64,000 nucleotides of DNA from the NCBI RefSeq assembly GCF_900163965.1, contig NZ_FULE01000034.1, positions 54,553-118,552 on the forward strand, in the 5' to 3' direction. The DNA is from Vibrio ruber DSM 16370 (lineage in GTDB: Bacteria; Pseudomonadota; Gammaproteobacteria; Enterobacterales; Vibrionaceae). Below are positions 1-8,937 of this stretch, one piece after another; the stretch's first letter is position 1; the number at the start of each line of letters is the position of its first letter. The notes under the pieces are model-generated. The model saw nothing but the letters and a program-made list of their open reading frames with translations. It had not been told where the DNA came from and ran no database searches. A program made the position numbers and the translations under genes.

Positions 1-220
1 GGTTCGTTCTGTGGGCGTGATGGGCGATGGCCGTAAATACGACTGGGTTGTATCACTACGTGCTGTAGAAACCATCGACTTTATGACCGCACACTGGGCA
101 CACCTGCCTTATGAATTTTTAGGTCGGGTATCAAACCGCATCATTAATGAGGTCGATGGGATCTCACGCGTGGTTTACGATATCTCAGGCAAGCCACCGG
201 CAACGATTGAGTGGGAATAA
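1..220 (+). CDS. guaA: GMP synthase (glutamine-hydrolysing), C-terminal end, partial
   Basis: This is the last ~72 codons of GuaA, which aminates XMP to GMP in purine synthesis. The visible part is the dimerisation/C-terminal domain: it includes [12 protein letters not shown] near the window edge, then [10 protein letters not shown] and the terminal PPATIEWE. The start codon and the amidotransferase and ATP-pyrophosphatase domains lie outside the window. A hairpin terminator follows 45 bp after the stop. The 3' end of guaA is a known insertion site for genomic islands, and the eroded genes just downstream fit that, but no integrase is visible. Confidence 0.96.
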   Translation, partial: VRSVGVMGDGRKYDWVVSLRAVETIDFMTAHWAHLPYEFLGRVSNRIINEVDGISRVVYDISGKPPATIEWE

Positions 221-264
221 TTGAGTCCTAGGTCTATCCTAAACTAAATAAAATCCCATATATG

Positions 265-288
265 AAGCCCGCATCAGCGGGCTTTTTG
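265..288 (+). terminator. Rho-independent terminator of guaA
   Basis: An 8-bp perfect stem, AAGCCCGC, with loop ATCA and matching GCGGGCTT, runs straight into a T-rich stretch (TTTTTGTGTTTT). It lies 45 bp past the guaA stop. Confidence 0.88.
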
Positions 289-294
289 TGTTTT

Positions 295-444
295 GGGGAA
301 GTGGCTGCACAACCCCGGACACGGCTCGAAGATGAAAGCCATTGCCGACAAAATGGCGGTATTCCAGAACGGTTGGCCGGGCGTGCTTACAAGGACATGA
401 CCAGATCGGCCGAGCAAATCGCTTTGGCCGCCGCAAGTAGTTAG
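295..444 (+). pseudogene. Possible unrecognised coding remnant after guaA
   Basis: This stretch is GC-richer than its surroundings. It reads as protein-like sequence in two plus-strand frames: one frame gives KWLHNPGHGSKMKAIADKM and then hits a stop near 410, while a second frame continues to a stop at 442-444 with GRAYKDMTRSAEQIALAAAS. That pattern fits a short frameshifted fragment. No ribosome-binding site or credible start precedes it. The family is not recognised, and it may be no gene at all. Confidence 0.25.
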
Positions 445-504
445 AAAGTACACACGGACTGGTGATAGTGCACTAGCCCCTAGTACCTTACCGTTTCAAT
501 ATTT

Positions 505-1158
505 TTACATATTGGCTTGGAAATTACTGGAGTTGCTACCGATATAGCGATCAACAAGCTGTCGCCACTCATCAGGCTTGCCATAAAAATCAGTGTGAGG
601 AAGTTTTATCAATTGATTGTTTACTTCAAGGATCAGCGTTGGGTATCCATGAACCTGTAGCCTCTGCATCAGCTGTTGGCTTTCACTTATTGCTTTCTGC
701 TCAATGCCTTCATTTGCAGTCATAGCGTTATGCCACTGTTCACCGTCTATTCCCAAGTTTACTGATAGTTCCTTGAGCACTTCTGGATGATTGACCAGTT
801 TACCCTCAAAATAGTGAGCACGCTGAATGGCTTCCAACATGTCTAACGGTGGGAGACCCAATTGTTCTGCCGTTAGAATTGCACGTGCAGTGATGAAGGA
901 GTCCAAAACCATTTCATCGTTGCTTTGTACTCGCTGAATATAATCTTCTCCAAATGCCGCTCCCGTCAATTTAGCAATACGCTCGTCATGCTCGAGGATA
1001 TGCCTGCGAAAAGAGGGGGAGATAGCCTTGTTGTCAATCATACCTCCAGGGTGAAACTCGAGCTTAATTTCAGAGTTAGCTGCCATCACAGCTAACAGAG
1101 AAGTTGCACCGTAGCACCAGCCGCACATTGGATCGAAAAAATAGTGTACAGTTACCAT
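505..1158 (-). CDS. DsbA-family thioredoxin-fold protein
   Basis: A 217-residue DsbA/FrnE-like protein. Near the N-terminus, HYFFDPMCGWCYGA carries the CxxC active site (CGWC) in the usual place after the first beta strand. The helical insertion and a cis-Pro-like GYPTL segment follow near residue 173. There is no signal peptide, so a cytoplasmic redox or isomerase role is more likely than periplasmic disulfide formation. The start codon overlaps the end of a metallo-hydrolase stub, and a LysR gene is divergent. In intact loci the three would form a hydrolase/DsbA operon and its regulator. The substrate is unknown. Confidence 0.85.
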   Translation of the reverse strand: MVTVHYFFDPMCGWCYGATSLLAVMAANSEIKLEFHPGGMIDNKAISPSFRRHILEHDERIAKLTGAAFGEDYIQRVQSNDEMVLDSFITARAILTAEQLGLPPLDMLEAIQRAHYFEGKLVNHPEVLKELSVNLGIDGEQWHNAMTANEGIEQKAISESQQLMQRLQVHGYPTLILEVNNQLIKLPHTDFYGKPDEWRQLVDRYIGSNSSNFQANM

Positions 1159-1292
1159 TTTATTTCACCCATTACTAATGTTGAGTTTACGTCGAAACTG
1201 TTCTCATCAGCGTTATAAACATTAAAAGTTAGTGATGTGTTTTCGGTTGCAGCCAGTAACATAGATGCAGCCGTTATAATTGATTTTTTCAT
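1152..1292 (-). pseudogene. N-terminal stub of an MBL-fold metallo-hydrolase
   Basis: A 46-codon frame starts with ATG at 1292 behind a good AGGAG site (about 1299-1303). It reads MKKSIITAASMLLAATENTS and then LTFNVYNADENSFDVNSTLVMGE. The second segment matches the first strands of periplasmic MBL-fold hydrolases, which begin with a signal peptide and then a VYNADENSF-VNSTL-G-E segment. The frame then ends abruptly with TGG TAA, overlapping the start of the DsbA-like gene. The metal-binding HxHxDH region and everything after it are missing, so a deletion has joined the first ~45 codons to the next gene's start. The promoter and RBS now effectively serve the DsbA-like gene. Confidence 0.6.
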
Positions 1293-1398
1293 ACCGTTCT
1301 CCTTCAGTGCATTAGGGTATGAAAAGATAATAAGAAATTGATATGTTCATATAAACACGACAAAATGATCATTATTGTTTCTTAATTCGATCAAATGT

Positions 1399-2286
1399 AT
1401 GGACAGACTAACAGCCGCAACAGTATTTGTTGACGTTGCTACGACGGGCAGTTTTACCGCTACAGCAGACAGATTGAACATGTCTCGTCCCATGGTAACG
1501 AGATACATTGAGACGATGGAAGCTTGGTTGAATACCCGCTTGCTACATAGAACGACACGAAAGGTGTCTTTAACGACAGCGGGAGAAACATGTCTGGAAG
1601 AAGTTAAACAATGGCTTGGACAAGCAGAAAGCCTAAGCGAGCTGGCAGACATCAGTGATAAGTTGTCAGGCACCATTCGGTTAGCAACCAGCATGTCATT
1701 TGGTTATTCTCAATTGGTGCCAGCTATTCAAGCATTTATGTCAGAGCACCCCAACGTAAATATCGATATCGACTTGCAAGACTCAGTAGCCGACTTGACT
1801 GAAAGGCAGATAGATCTCGCTATCCGAATCGCTTCGGCACCTGATCAGTCTTTGATAGGTAAGCCTATATCAGTATGTGAGTCGGTTGTCGTGGCTTCAC
1901 CGGGATATTTGGCTAATAGTAGCTCTATCTCAACACCACTTGATTTAATGAGTCATACTTGTCTTGGGTATAAAAATTTCCAACAACATATCTGGCATTT
2001 GACAAAAGACGGTGTGCAACAATCAGTAGAAGTTAGGTGTCATCTGACCGCAAATGAAACGACCACCTTACTGCACGCAGTATTGTGTGGCGTAGGTATA
2101 GCTATTCAGCCAACTTATCTCGCAAACCAATACCTTAAAAGTGGTCAGATTCAGCAGATTTTACCTGATTGGAAGCCAGATGATCTGACCATTTACGCGC
2201 TCTATTCTTCCAGAAAGTACATGTCTCCCACTGTTCGTGCTTTGATTGATTATTTATCAGACTATTTTGCCGAAACGCGTTGGTAA
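1399..2286 (+). CDS. LysR-family transcriptional regulator
   Basis: A 295-residue LysR-type regulator. The N-terminal winged helix (about residues 1-60: MDRLTAATVFVDVATTGSFT, then MSRPMVTRYI and LLHRTTRKVSLT) is followed by a co-inducer-binding domain to the end. The ATG at 1399 places the HTH at the usual distance; a TTG at 1375 would add eight residues and is less likely. It is divergent from the MBL-stub/DsbA operon, the classic arrangement for a LysR gene controlling its neighbour. Confidence 0.88.
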   Translation: MDRLTAATVFVDVATTGSFTATADRLNMSRPMVTRYIETMEAWLNTRLLHRTTRKVSLTTAGETCLEEVKQWLGQAESLSELADISDKLSGTIRLATSMSFGYSQLVPAIQAFMSEHPNVNIDIDLQDSVADLTERQIDLAIRIASAPDQSLIGKPISVCESVVVASPGYLANSSSISTPLDLMSHTCLGYKNFQQHIWHLTKDGVQQSVEVRCHLTANETTTLLHAVLCGVGIAIQPTYLANQYLKSGQIQQILPDWKPDDLTIYALYSSRKYMSPTVRALIDYLSDYFAETRW

Positions 2287-2437
2287 TGTTTGGCCTGTTT
2301 TTGCAATGACAGGAAGCTAAACTGCTCCTTCAAACTGGAAAACTTTGCCAGACAGAACATCCAAGTAAATTACTATACAAAAGTAATGTAGGTAAAGAGC
2401 CAGTACAACTCACTCTGACTCGGACATTAAGATACAG

Positions 2438-2566
2438 TTATTTGCTCGAGGATTTGCTCGGCTTTAGGTCCGGAGTGTTTCCTGGCGTTTTTTTGTTGTC
2501 ACGTCGACGTTGATCTGGCTTGCCTGTTGAATCGGCGATTGGTTTTGGTCCTGGTTTCAAACCCAT
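2438..2566 (-). CDS. Small basic, proline-rich protein (42 aa)
   Basis: A short ORF with a clean AAGGA site about 10 bp before its ATG (2566). The protein begins MGLKPGPKPIADSTGKPDQR and continues with an Arg/Asp/Lys-rich middle and a Pro/Lys/Ser-rich tail ending KSSSK. It has no hydrophobic segment and looks intrinsically disordered. Similar tiny MGLKPGPKP proteins seem familiar from Vibrio genomes, but no function is known. It is the only credible gene between 2287 and 2779; the rest of that stretch shows nothing recognisable. Confidence 0.55.
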   Translation of the reverse strand: MGLKPGPKPIADSTGKPDQRRRDNKKTPGNTPDLKPSKSSSK

Positions 2567-2778
2567 GATTTAATCCTTTTATTTAATGAGGTTATTCCTC
2601 GCTGTATAATATTTGGGCAATGCCGATGGCTTTCAAGATGTGTATGAAAAATCATCTAAAAATATGCTTAATGCTCCTTACTGATCACTTATGTTTTGAT
2701 GCGCTATCTAAAATGTACAGTGGCAAGTTGGAGGTACAAGAAGGGTGAGGGGGTATTTGTTGAAGAGGAGATAATAAT

Positions 2779-3156
2779 TTAATACCTTTTTTTTGTTAAT
2801 TCCATCATTAATGTTGCTGGTCGAGATGTTGAATGTTTTGGTACCATCATGCCAAATTGCCGACACATGGGGGGATTTAGCGGCAGCACTCGTAAACCTT
2901 TACGATTTTCTGGTAAGTTTGATTCCGGAACTAGGCTGATACCTTCCCCCGCTCGTACAAGGGCAACTGCGCTGACCCAATCACGTACCTCTATTCTCAC
3001 GTCCGACAGCGATAAACCAGCATCAGCCATAATTGAGGCCGCATGCACATGGCATCCCCCGGTAGCTAATACAAATGGCTCGTTCGTCAATTCGACCAAT
3101 GACAGTTCTTTGTGTTGCGCTAGATGATGCCATAGTTTCTCCTTCGATGTTTTCAT
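2779..3156 (-). pseudogene. LysR-family regulator, C-terminal fragment
   Basis: About 120 residues match the second half of a LysR effector-binding domain: ELTNEPFVLATGGCHVHAAS, then SDVRIEVRDWVSAVALVRAG and GISLVPESNLP. The HTH domain and first half of the sensor domain are absent. Upstream sequence (3160-3334 minus) is open in another frame but is not LysR-like and not recognised. This is best read as a 5'-truncated gene. It sits among other eroded genes after guaA. Confidence 0.72.
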
Positions 3157-3398
3157 ACTGCCCAGACCAAGCTACAATTTTGGGGTTGAATGGTCTCGCG
3201 GCTTCTTCAGCTTGCCGGGTGCGGTACAGGTAAACAATGTTCAATCTTACCATGAGTGCGGATTGGCTGGAGTTGGACTGATTCATCAGGCCGTCTACAC
3301 CAGCAATAAAAATGTTCATGTTTGACGATATCAAAGAGTAAACATGAACCTTAAATTATGCTACCGTAAACCGATATTCAACTTGATGGAGATAAATT

Positions 3399-3647
3399 AT
3401 GAACGGCAGTTGGGCTGACTTCTTTCCGTACTTTGCTGGTGCCTTTAAGATTATTGTATTAGGGATTGTGGCCTACTTAGCCATTAAATGGCATTTTGAT
3501 GAAGAGCGACGGGTGAGAGAAGCAGAAGGTGCGGTATTTGATACACCAAGTGCCATGAAAAAGTTGTCAATGATATTCGCCTTTATCGCCTTTTTCGTTG
3601 TGCTGATCGTTCTGGTGGTTTATGCGACGAACTGGGTACTTTACTGA
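3399..3647 (+). CDS. Small two-helix membrane protein, unknown function
   Basis: An 82-residue protein with a GGAG site 8 bp before its ATG. Helix 1 (about residues 9-28, FPYFAGAFKIIVLGIVAYLA) is followed by a charged loop (HFDEERRVREAEG) and helix 2 (about 55-80, MIFAFIAFFVVLIVLVVYAT). No family is recognised. It stands alone: the upstream LysR fragment is on the other strand and the next 170 bp hold no convincing gene. Confidence 0.7.
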   Translation: MNGSWADFFPYFAGAFKIIVLGIVAYLAIKWHFDEERRVREAEGAVFDTPSAMKKLSMIFAFIAFFVVLIVLVVYATNWVLY

Positions 3648-3816
3648 CGGGGTTACTACAAAGATAGAGACTCATCACAAAGAAATCAGCGAGTGTATCT
3701 CGGTGAAGTAATGACCATCATTGTTGCTTTTCGTCGTAAAATGAATGCGCGAAAAGAGCTATGGCTCAGGCGGAGCAGTGATAAGTGACTGCCCCACCAA
3801 AGTTGGTGGCGAAAGC

Positions 3817-4305
3817 TTAGCCCCGGGCCACATATCCTACTGCATAAAGCTCTTGCCCTTGGTAGGCACTGAGCTCAGCGTCGCAAATCCATGTGACGCT
3901 CAGTGTTTGCCAGGCATGGTAATTGATGCCTTGGATATCCGTTTCCGTTTGTTGATTGGCATCATGAGCAATAGATGCAAAGTGATGCTGTTCAGCGGGT
4001 GGTGTCGGCACAGTATCAAGAAACCAAGTTTCGACGTTGGGCCGGCCAAATTGCTGACACAGCGCTTTGAATCCGTCACTGTTGAGAAAGGCCATCATCG
4101 CCTGATGATCTTCCCACACATACAAGGGCGCATAGCAATTCACCGGGCTGTGATATTGCGTTGCATCCTGACGTGCATATAAGTAAGCCTTGAACACTAA
4201 CCCCGGCCAGCCATCTAATAAATATCCCTTATCTTTGATCCTGCGTTCTATCAGTTCCATGTCGTAATCAGCAGGGAGTACGAATTTGTATTGCATTGCT
4301 ATCAT
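3817..4305 (-). CDS. DUF4865 family protein
   Basis: A 162-residue protein beginning MIAMQYKFVLPADYDM, the typical start of DUF4865. It is soluble and rich in Trp/Tyr/His, like small ABM/NIPSNAP-type alpha-beta barrels. ATG 4305 is preferred over the adjacent ATG 4308 because it sits 7 bp from an AGGAGA site. It lies downstream of a CMD-family gene, with a divergent LysR gene beyond, a grouping common in proteobacteria where such proteins are predicted to act on small aromatic or tautomerising compounds. The biochemical role is unknown. Confidence 0.82.
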   Translation of the reverse strand: MIAMQYKFVLPADYDMELIERRIKDKGYLLDGWPGLVFKAYLYARQDATQYHSPVNCYAPLYVWEDHQAMMAFLNSDGFKALCQQFGRPNVETWFLDTVPTPPAEQHHFASIAHDANQQTETDIQGINYHAWQTLSVTWICDAELSAYQGQELYAVGYVARG

Positions 4306-4370
4306 CATGATTTCTCCTGTGAATCTGTGGCTGGAATACCACAAGTAAAAGACCAGTCTTCCGCCTGATT

Positions 4371-4688
4371 TCATTGAGACGGGGTTGTATCTAAACGTTC
4401 GAACGCTGAGGCGGCGACAGGCCATCCGGCATAAAAGGCTAAGTGGGTGATTGCCGCGCTAAGCTCTTCGGTACGCAAGCCATTGTTCAACGCACGCGTC
4501 AGGTGGCCGGGTAATTGTTCCATTCGGTTGAGCACCACAAGGGCGGTAACCGTGATTAAACTCCGGTCTCTTTGGCTGAGTGTGTCATCCTGCCAAACTT
4601 GTCCGAAGAGCACCTCTGAAGTGAGCTGGTGGAACTGAGGCGCAAGCCGGGCAATCATTGCCATGAGTTCGGTTTCCTGAGCAGTCAT
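4371..4688 (-). CDS. Carboxymuconolactone decarboxylase (CMD) family protein
   Basis: A 105-residue protein with the CMD helical core: RDRSLITVTALVVLNRMEQL, GHLTRALNNGLRTEELSAAI and a C-terminal AFYAGWP-AASAF helix. The CxxC pair of AhpD-type peroxidase members is absent, so a gamma-carboxymuconolactone decarboxylase-like or oxidoreductase-associated role is more likely than thiol peroxidase activity. It is probably co-transcribed with the DUF4865 gene and controlled by the divergent LysR gene at 4797. Confidence 0.87.
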   Translation of the reverse strand: MTAQETELMAMIARLAPQFHQLTSEVLFGQVWQDDTLSQRDRSLITVTALVVLNRMEQLPGHLTRALNNGLRTEELSAAITHLAFYAGWPVAASAFERLDTTPSQ

Positions 4689-4796
4689 CTGTTTTCCTCG
4701 CCTGATTGAAGTGACAGGGAAATCATAAGTTGAAATTTTGATTCAAAAAATCAAAACTATTGGTATTAATTGTTTTGTTTTTCGGGATTATTGATG

Positions 4797-5666
4797 ATGC
4801 GTAGCCTTGATTTAGATGCTTTGCGGTGTTTTGTGTTAGGGATTGAACTGGGCAGTTTTGCACTTGCCGCCGAGCGGCTGAACCGTTCTCCGTCTGCCGC
4901 CAGCGCACAGTTAAAGAAGCTCGAACAGCAGTGTCAAACACAGTTAGCCGTGAAAGTGGGGCGGAATCTTGAACCGACGGAGGCCGGGGAAGTGGTGCTG
5001 GGATACGCCCGGCGAATGTTGCAGTTAAATGATGAATTACTGAACCGTCTGAGCGGCAGCCGACTGGCAGGTAAAGTCACCTTTGGCTTACAAGAAGATT
5101 TTAGTGATGTGCTATTACCCCAATTGTTAGGTGCGTTTTCACGCAGCCATCCACAAATACAATTACAGTCAATTGTCGGACGTCATCAAGAGCTACTGCG
5201 TGATATTGTCTCTGGTGAGTTAGACTTCTCACTGGGATGGATGGGTGAAAAAAGTGCGCCTTACAGTGAGTTTTTAGCGGAATTACCCATGCAATGGTAT
5301 GGACCGGCCAGTAAACACCTCAGAGAATCCGTGCTGATGGCGCAGCCTTTGCCGTTAGTGATGCTGGACGGCTCATGCCTGATCCGTCAGCAAGCCACCG
5401 AAGCGCTAGATCATCACGGGATCCCGTGGAAAATTAACTTTGTTGGCAGAAGCTTAAGTAATTTATGGCGTGCCGTTGAAGCCGGGTTAGGGATTACCGT
5501 ACGTTCCTCTTTCAGCCACCCGGAGAGCATAACCAAACTGAGCGGTTTACCATCGTTGGGGAAACTCAAATTGTGTCTGGACAGAAGCCAATATCAGCTC
5601 GATGACGTTCAGGCTCAGTTGTATGCAGAATTGAAACAGCAGCTATTGCAGTATCTGGAAATTTAG
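4797..5666 (+). CDS. LysR-family transcriptional regulator
   Basis: A regulator of ~289 residues. It has an N-terminal HTH (MRSLDLDALRCFVLGIELGS, AAERLNRSPSAASAQLKKLE) and a LysR substrate domain. It begins at one of two tandem ATGs (4794 or 4797) behind a weak GGGA. A longer frame from TTG 4770 adds a hydrophobic stretch not seen in the family. It is divergent from CMD/DUF4865 with an AT-rich 105-bp gap, so control of that pair is likely. Confidence 0.88.
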   Translation: MRSLDLDALRCFVLGIELGSFALAAERLNRSPSAASAQLKKLEQQCQTQLAVKVGRNLEPTEAGEVVLGYARRMLQLNDELLNRLSGSRLAGKVTFGLQEDFSDVLLPQLLGAFSRSHPQIQLQSIVGRHQELLRDIVSGELDFSLGWMGEKSAPYSEFLAELPMQWYGPASKHLRESVLMAQPLPLVMLDGSCLIRQQATEALDHHGIPWKINFVGRSLSNLWRAVEAGLGITVRSSFSHPESITKLSGLPSLGKLKLCLDRSQYQLDDVQAQLYAELKQQLLQYLEI

Positions 5667-5797
5667 GGGGCAGACTGCTCTCGACGCTATCAATATATTC
5701 CAAATAAAGGGTTGGTGTTTGAGGTGGAATTCAGAACATTTCTCAACAAAATTCTCAAGAATACATATGATGCGAATACGCAAGGACTCTATTAAAT

Positions 5798-7033
5798 ATG
5801 TTTGATTCTCCGTCCTCTTTGCAAGGGAGAAAACCTTCGAACCCCCAGCTAAATAATCGCGTTCTGATGATATTAGCCATATCCGTTTTTTTGGTCGGCG
5901 CAACAGAATTTATGCTGTCTTCTATGTTGCGTCCTCTTGCTGATGCCTTCAATACCACGACCGTCAATGCATCATGGCTGGTTGCCAGTTATGCGATTGC
6001 TTATGCTGTCTCTGCGCCTATTTTAGGGTACATATCAGATAGAATTGACCGGCGCTCGTTACTGTTATTGGCTCTTCTGGCATTTTCTATTGATGGTGCC
6101 GCGATTTCGTTTGCTCCAACGTTTGAGGTTGCTGTTGGTCTACGTGTTTTTGGTGGGATTGCTTCTGCGATTATTATCCCAACGACCTTTGCTCTGATTT
6201 CAGAATGGGTGCCCCGGATGAATCAGGCAAAAGCGATGGGAATATTGATGTTAGGGATGACTGCCGGAATTGCTTTTGGACCGGCACTTGCAGGTATACT
6301 TACCGAAGAAATCAGTTGGCGTGCGCCATTTACAATCACGTCATTAGGCTGTGTGATGGTCTTTATTGTTGGTTTTTACATTCTTCCTCAAACAGGTAAA
6401 CAGCCAATAATTTGCCAAAATCGTACTGGACGTTGGTATAGGAAATGGCTTGTTTGGCGGCCATTAGTTGCTAAAGGCTGCTGGAATGGTTCCGGTGTTG
6501 CCGCTTTCTTACTCTCCGGAGAAATCCTACAACACCGATTCGGATATGATGCGGCAGAGATAGGGATGACCGTGACTGCGTTTGGTCTTGGTCTTGGCCT
6601 TGGCAACCTTGGCGCGGGGATATTAAAAAAGAAATGTCGGCGCGAGGAATTATCATTAGTGGTCGTAACTACTGTGCTGATGTTATCCGTTTCTATATTT
6701 ATGCTGGTCACACTATCTGTCTTTGGCACGATTATCTGTCTTGTCGCTTGGGGGGCTGCTCTGGGAGCCGGAGCACCATCAAGTACGGTCATTCTGGCAG
6801 AGCGCTCAGCTCAGGATAAAGGCACGGTCTTATCGTTTGCTGAAACAATGAACAATATTGTCATTTTTGCTGCGATACCACTCGCTTCATTGTTATTGGC
6901 AACACAAGGTACAAAAGAAGCGTATACGGTCATTGCGTTTGGTTTGGGGATAGGACTATTGCTGACGGTGACTGATGCCATTGAAGCCGTCAGGAAAGAA
7001 GCGACATCCAAAATAGACGAATCCTTCCGATAG
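5798..7033 (+). CDS. MFS transporter, DHA1-type drug/sugar exporter
   Basis: A 411-residue inner-membrane permease with about 12 hydrophobic helices. The MFS signatures are visible: GATEFMLSSMLRPLA in helix 1, the loop 2-3 motif GYISDRIDRRSLLL, RVFGGIASAIIIPTTFALIS, and motif C-like GMTAGIAFGPALAG in helix 5, which marks proton-driven exporters. The central loop is basic and short. An AAGGA site precedes the ATG. Substrate unknown. Confidence 0.87.
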   Translation: MFDSPSSLQGRKPSNPQLNNRVLMILAISVFLVGATEFMLSSMLRPLADAFNTTTVNASWLVASYAIAYAVSAPILGYISDRIDRRSLLLLALLAFSIDGAAISFAPTFEVAVGLRVFGGIASAIIIPTTFALISEWVPRMNQAKAMGILMLGMTAGIAFGPALAGILTEEISWRAPFTITSLGCVMVFIVGFYILPQTGKQPIICQNRTGRWYRKWLVWRPLVAKGCWNGSGVAAFLLSGEILQHRFGYDAAEIGMTVTAFGLGLGLGNLGAGILKKKCRREELSLVVVTTVLMLSVSIFMLVTLSVFGTIICLVAWGAALGAGAPSSTVILAERSAQDKGTVLSFAETMNNIVIFAAIPLASLLLATQGTKEAYTVIAFGLGIGLLLTVTDAIEAVRKEATSKIDESFR

Positions 7034-7060
7034 CGGGTAACTTTTTATAGCTACCCGCTA
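7031..7060. terminator. Hairpin at the 3' end of the MFS gene
   Basis: TAGCGGGTA at 7031-7039 pairs with TACCCGCTA at 7052-7060, extendable to 12 bp with one mismatch around a TTTTTA loop. The left arm includes the stop codon of the MFS gene. There is no T-run after it, so it may be an RNA-stabilising structure or weak terminator. The rest of 7061-7235 shows nothing else. Confidence 0.45.
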
Positions 7061-7235
7061 ATTCAGTTCGTGTCATGAGCAACACGATATTTTATCGGTG
7101 ATGCTGACTTTGGTTCCAGAGAAACGGAACGTTTTTAGTGGCAGAGCAGCATTAGCAAGATTGCTCCTGTGCCTGCCATCATTTCCCGGGCAAAACTTGG
7201 ATCAAGTCTTCAGTCCGGGATTTAGCCATGCCGTC

Positions 7236-8828
7236 TTACACACCAAAGCGTTGGATTTGCAGTTTTAACGCATCGACTTGTGCTAACAGTTGCTCCTTCA
7301 CTGTGACACTAGCGCGGGTTAAGTCCGCATTTTCACTGGCGTTACTGGCAATACTTTCGATTTGCTGATTCAAATGCAGCGACGATTGACTTTGCTCATG
7401 GGTTTTCGCGGTTATCTCTTGGTTAGAGCGACTAAAATCATTAATCGCGGAGATAATTTCATCAAATAATACCATGGCGCTTTGGGCTTCAGATGACACT
7501 TTACCGGTTAGCTCTTGCGAGTCTCGCATCGCATTGGCAGCGCTACTTGAACCTTTTTGAATCCGTTCAACCACGGTTTGAATCTCAATTGTTGAGGTAT
7601 GGGTACGATTTGCCAAGTTGCGTACCTCATCGGCAACCACCGCAAAACCACGTCCGGATTCTCCGGCTCGCGCAGCTTCAATCGCCGCATTGAGCGCCAG
7701 CAAATTGGTTTGTTCTGCAATACTGCGAATGACCTCCAGCACCGAACCAATGTTTTGTCCGTCTTCTTCGAGTGTACTGATCACACTGGAAGCCTGTGTC
7801 ATTGAGCTGACCACTTCATCGAGAGATTTCACGGTACTTTCCAGCGTTTTCTGGCCTGTTGCTGAGCGCTCCTGTACTTGTGTCGCGCTGAGCAGCGTCT
7901 GACTGGCTGACTCAGCGACTTCATTCAGTGACAGGCTCATGTCTTGGATGGATGATGCAACCTCATTGGTATCATGATTCTGTCTGCGTGCCCGCTCATC
8001 GATTTGTTGCAGGTTATCGCCAATTGAATCAGCGAGACGGGTGGTGTTTTGCATCGTGTCACTGACCTGATTGACGATTTTGAAAACCACGTCGATAAAA
8101 TGATTGATATGTCCGGCTAATTGTCCAATTTCATCGTTACTCTTTACATCGAGCTTCATATTTAGGTTGCCATTTGAGCTACCCAGTGAAGCAATACGTG
8201 TGATCATAAAATGGAGCGGCTTAAGGACTAATGTTTTAACGGTCATCACCACCGCGATAGCAATTAAAATTGCAGCGATTAAAACGATGAGTGAATAGTT
8301 TTTTATGCTCGCGGTCGTGCTCTCCAGTGCGATGGCTGTTTTCTCAACTTTTTCATCGCCGGATTCCTCCAGATGCCCGATAAATTCTTGCATCGCGTCA
8401 AACTGAGCCAGTAGTGTCTTTAAAGCGCCGGACTGAGCGTTATCACTGGCGTTGAGTAAAGCATTTTTACTGGTTTCAAATTCGGTCAGGTAAATATCTA
8501 ACTGTCTGGTTTTATCTGGCTCAATTAGTCCGGCCTCTTTGAGCCGTTGGAAAGATTCTGTGGTTAAAGCAGTGTGCTCGTTTAAGGCTTCTAACGTTTT
8601 ATCTCTGGAAACTTCACCGGATGCAAAGCGTTGTAACTGAATCAACTGTCCCTGTAACCCGATTGTGCCTTCCATCGCGCCATCAGCGGTTGACCATGCA
8701 GGCCCGGTCACAAACTCGATCGCATTAATTAATTTGCTTATGCCTGAGTAACTTATCCAATAATTAATCACAACCAGCGAGATAAGCACGCTAATACTAA
8801 GATAGAGCTTCGAGCTAATTTTCATCAT
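7236..8828 (-). CDS. Methyl-accepting chemotaxis protein
   Basis: A 530-residue transmembrane chemoreceptor. TM1 is at about residues 8-27. A helical periplasmic ligand-binding bundle (about 30-175, HBM/4HB-like) follows, then TM2 (about 178-197, [19 protein letters not shown]), a HAMP domain, and the cytoplasmic coiled coil. The hairpin tip has the diagnostic [19 protein letters not shown] and [15 protein letters not shown]. It would feed CheW/CheA and bias the flagellar motor. There is no C-terminal CheR-tether pentapeptide. The ligand is unknown. Two tandem ATGs (8828, 8825) are possible starts. Confidence 0.95.
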   Translation of the reverse strand: MMKISSKLYLSISVLISLVVINYWISYSGISKLINAIEFVTGPAWSTADGAMEGTIGLQGQLIQLQRFASGEVSRDKTLEALNEHTALTTESFQRLKEAGLIEPDKTRQLDIYLTEFETSKNALLNASDNAQSGALKTLLAQFDAMQEFIGHLEESGDEKVEKTAIALESTTASIKNYSLIVLIAAILIAIAVVMTVKTLVLKPLHFMITRIASLGSSNGNLNMKLDVKSNDEIGQLAGHINHFIDVVFKIVNQVSDTMQNTTRLADSIGDNLQQIDERARRQNHDTNEVASSIQDMSLSLNEVAESASQTLLSATQVQERSATGQKTLESTVKSLDEVVSSMTQASSVISTLEEDGQNIGSVLEVIRSIAEQTNLLALNAAIEAARAGESGRGFAVVADEVRNLANRTHTSTIEIQTVVERIQKGSSSAANAMRDSQELTGKVSSEAQSAMVLFDEIISAINDFSRSNQEITAKTHEQSQSSLHLNQQIESIASNASENADLTRASVTVKEQLLAQVDALKLQIQRFGV

Positions 8829-8937
8829 CCATTCTCAAATGCCTTCAATATTACATAACTATAGAATTAATTATGGTTTCTGCTACTCAAGGACATCATT
8901 AGCTCGATGGTGCTTTGTGACAACATGTTGCAAAGTC

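Noticed and set aside
3718..3792. 25-codon ORF beginning MTIIVAFRRK
   Set aside because: Basic short frame without RBS or known family; more likely chance or relic.
3794..3809. CCACCAA-AG-TTGGTGG as a terminator of the DUF4865 gene
   Set aside because: Stem is short with a 2-nt loop and no T-run; too weak to call.
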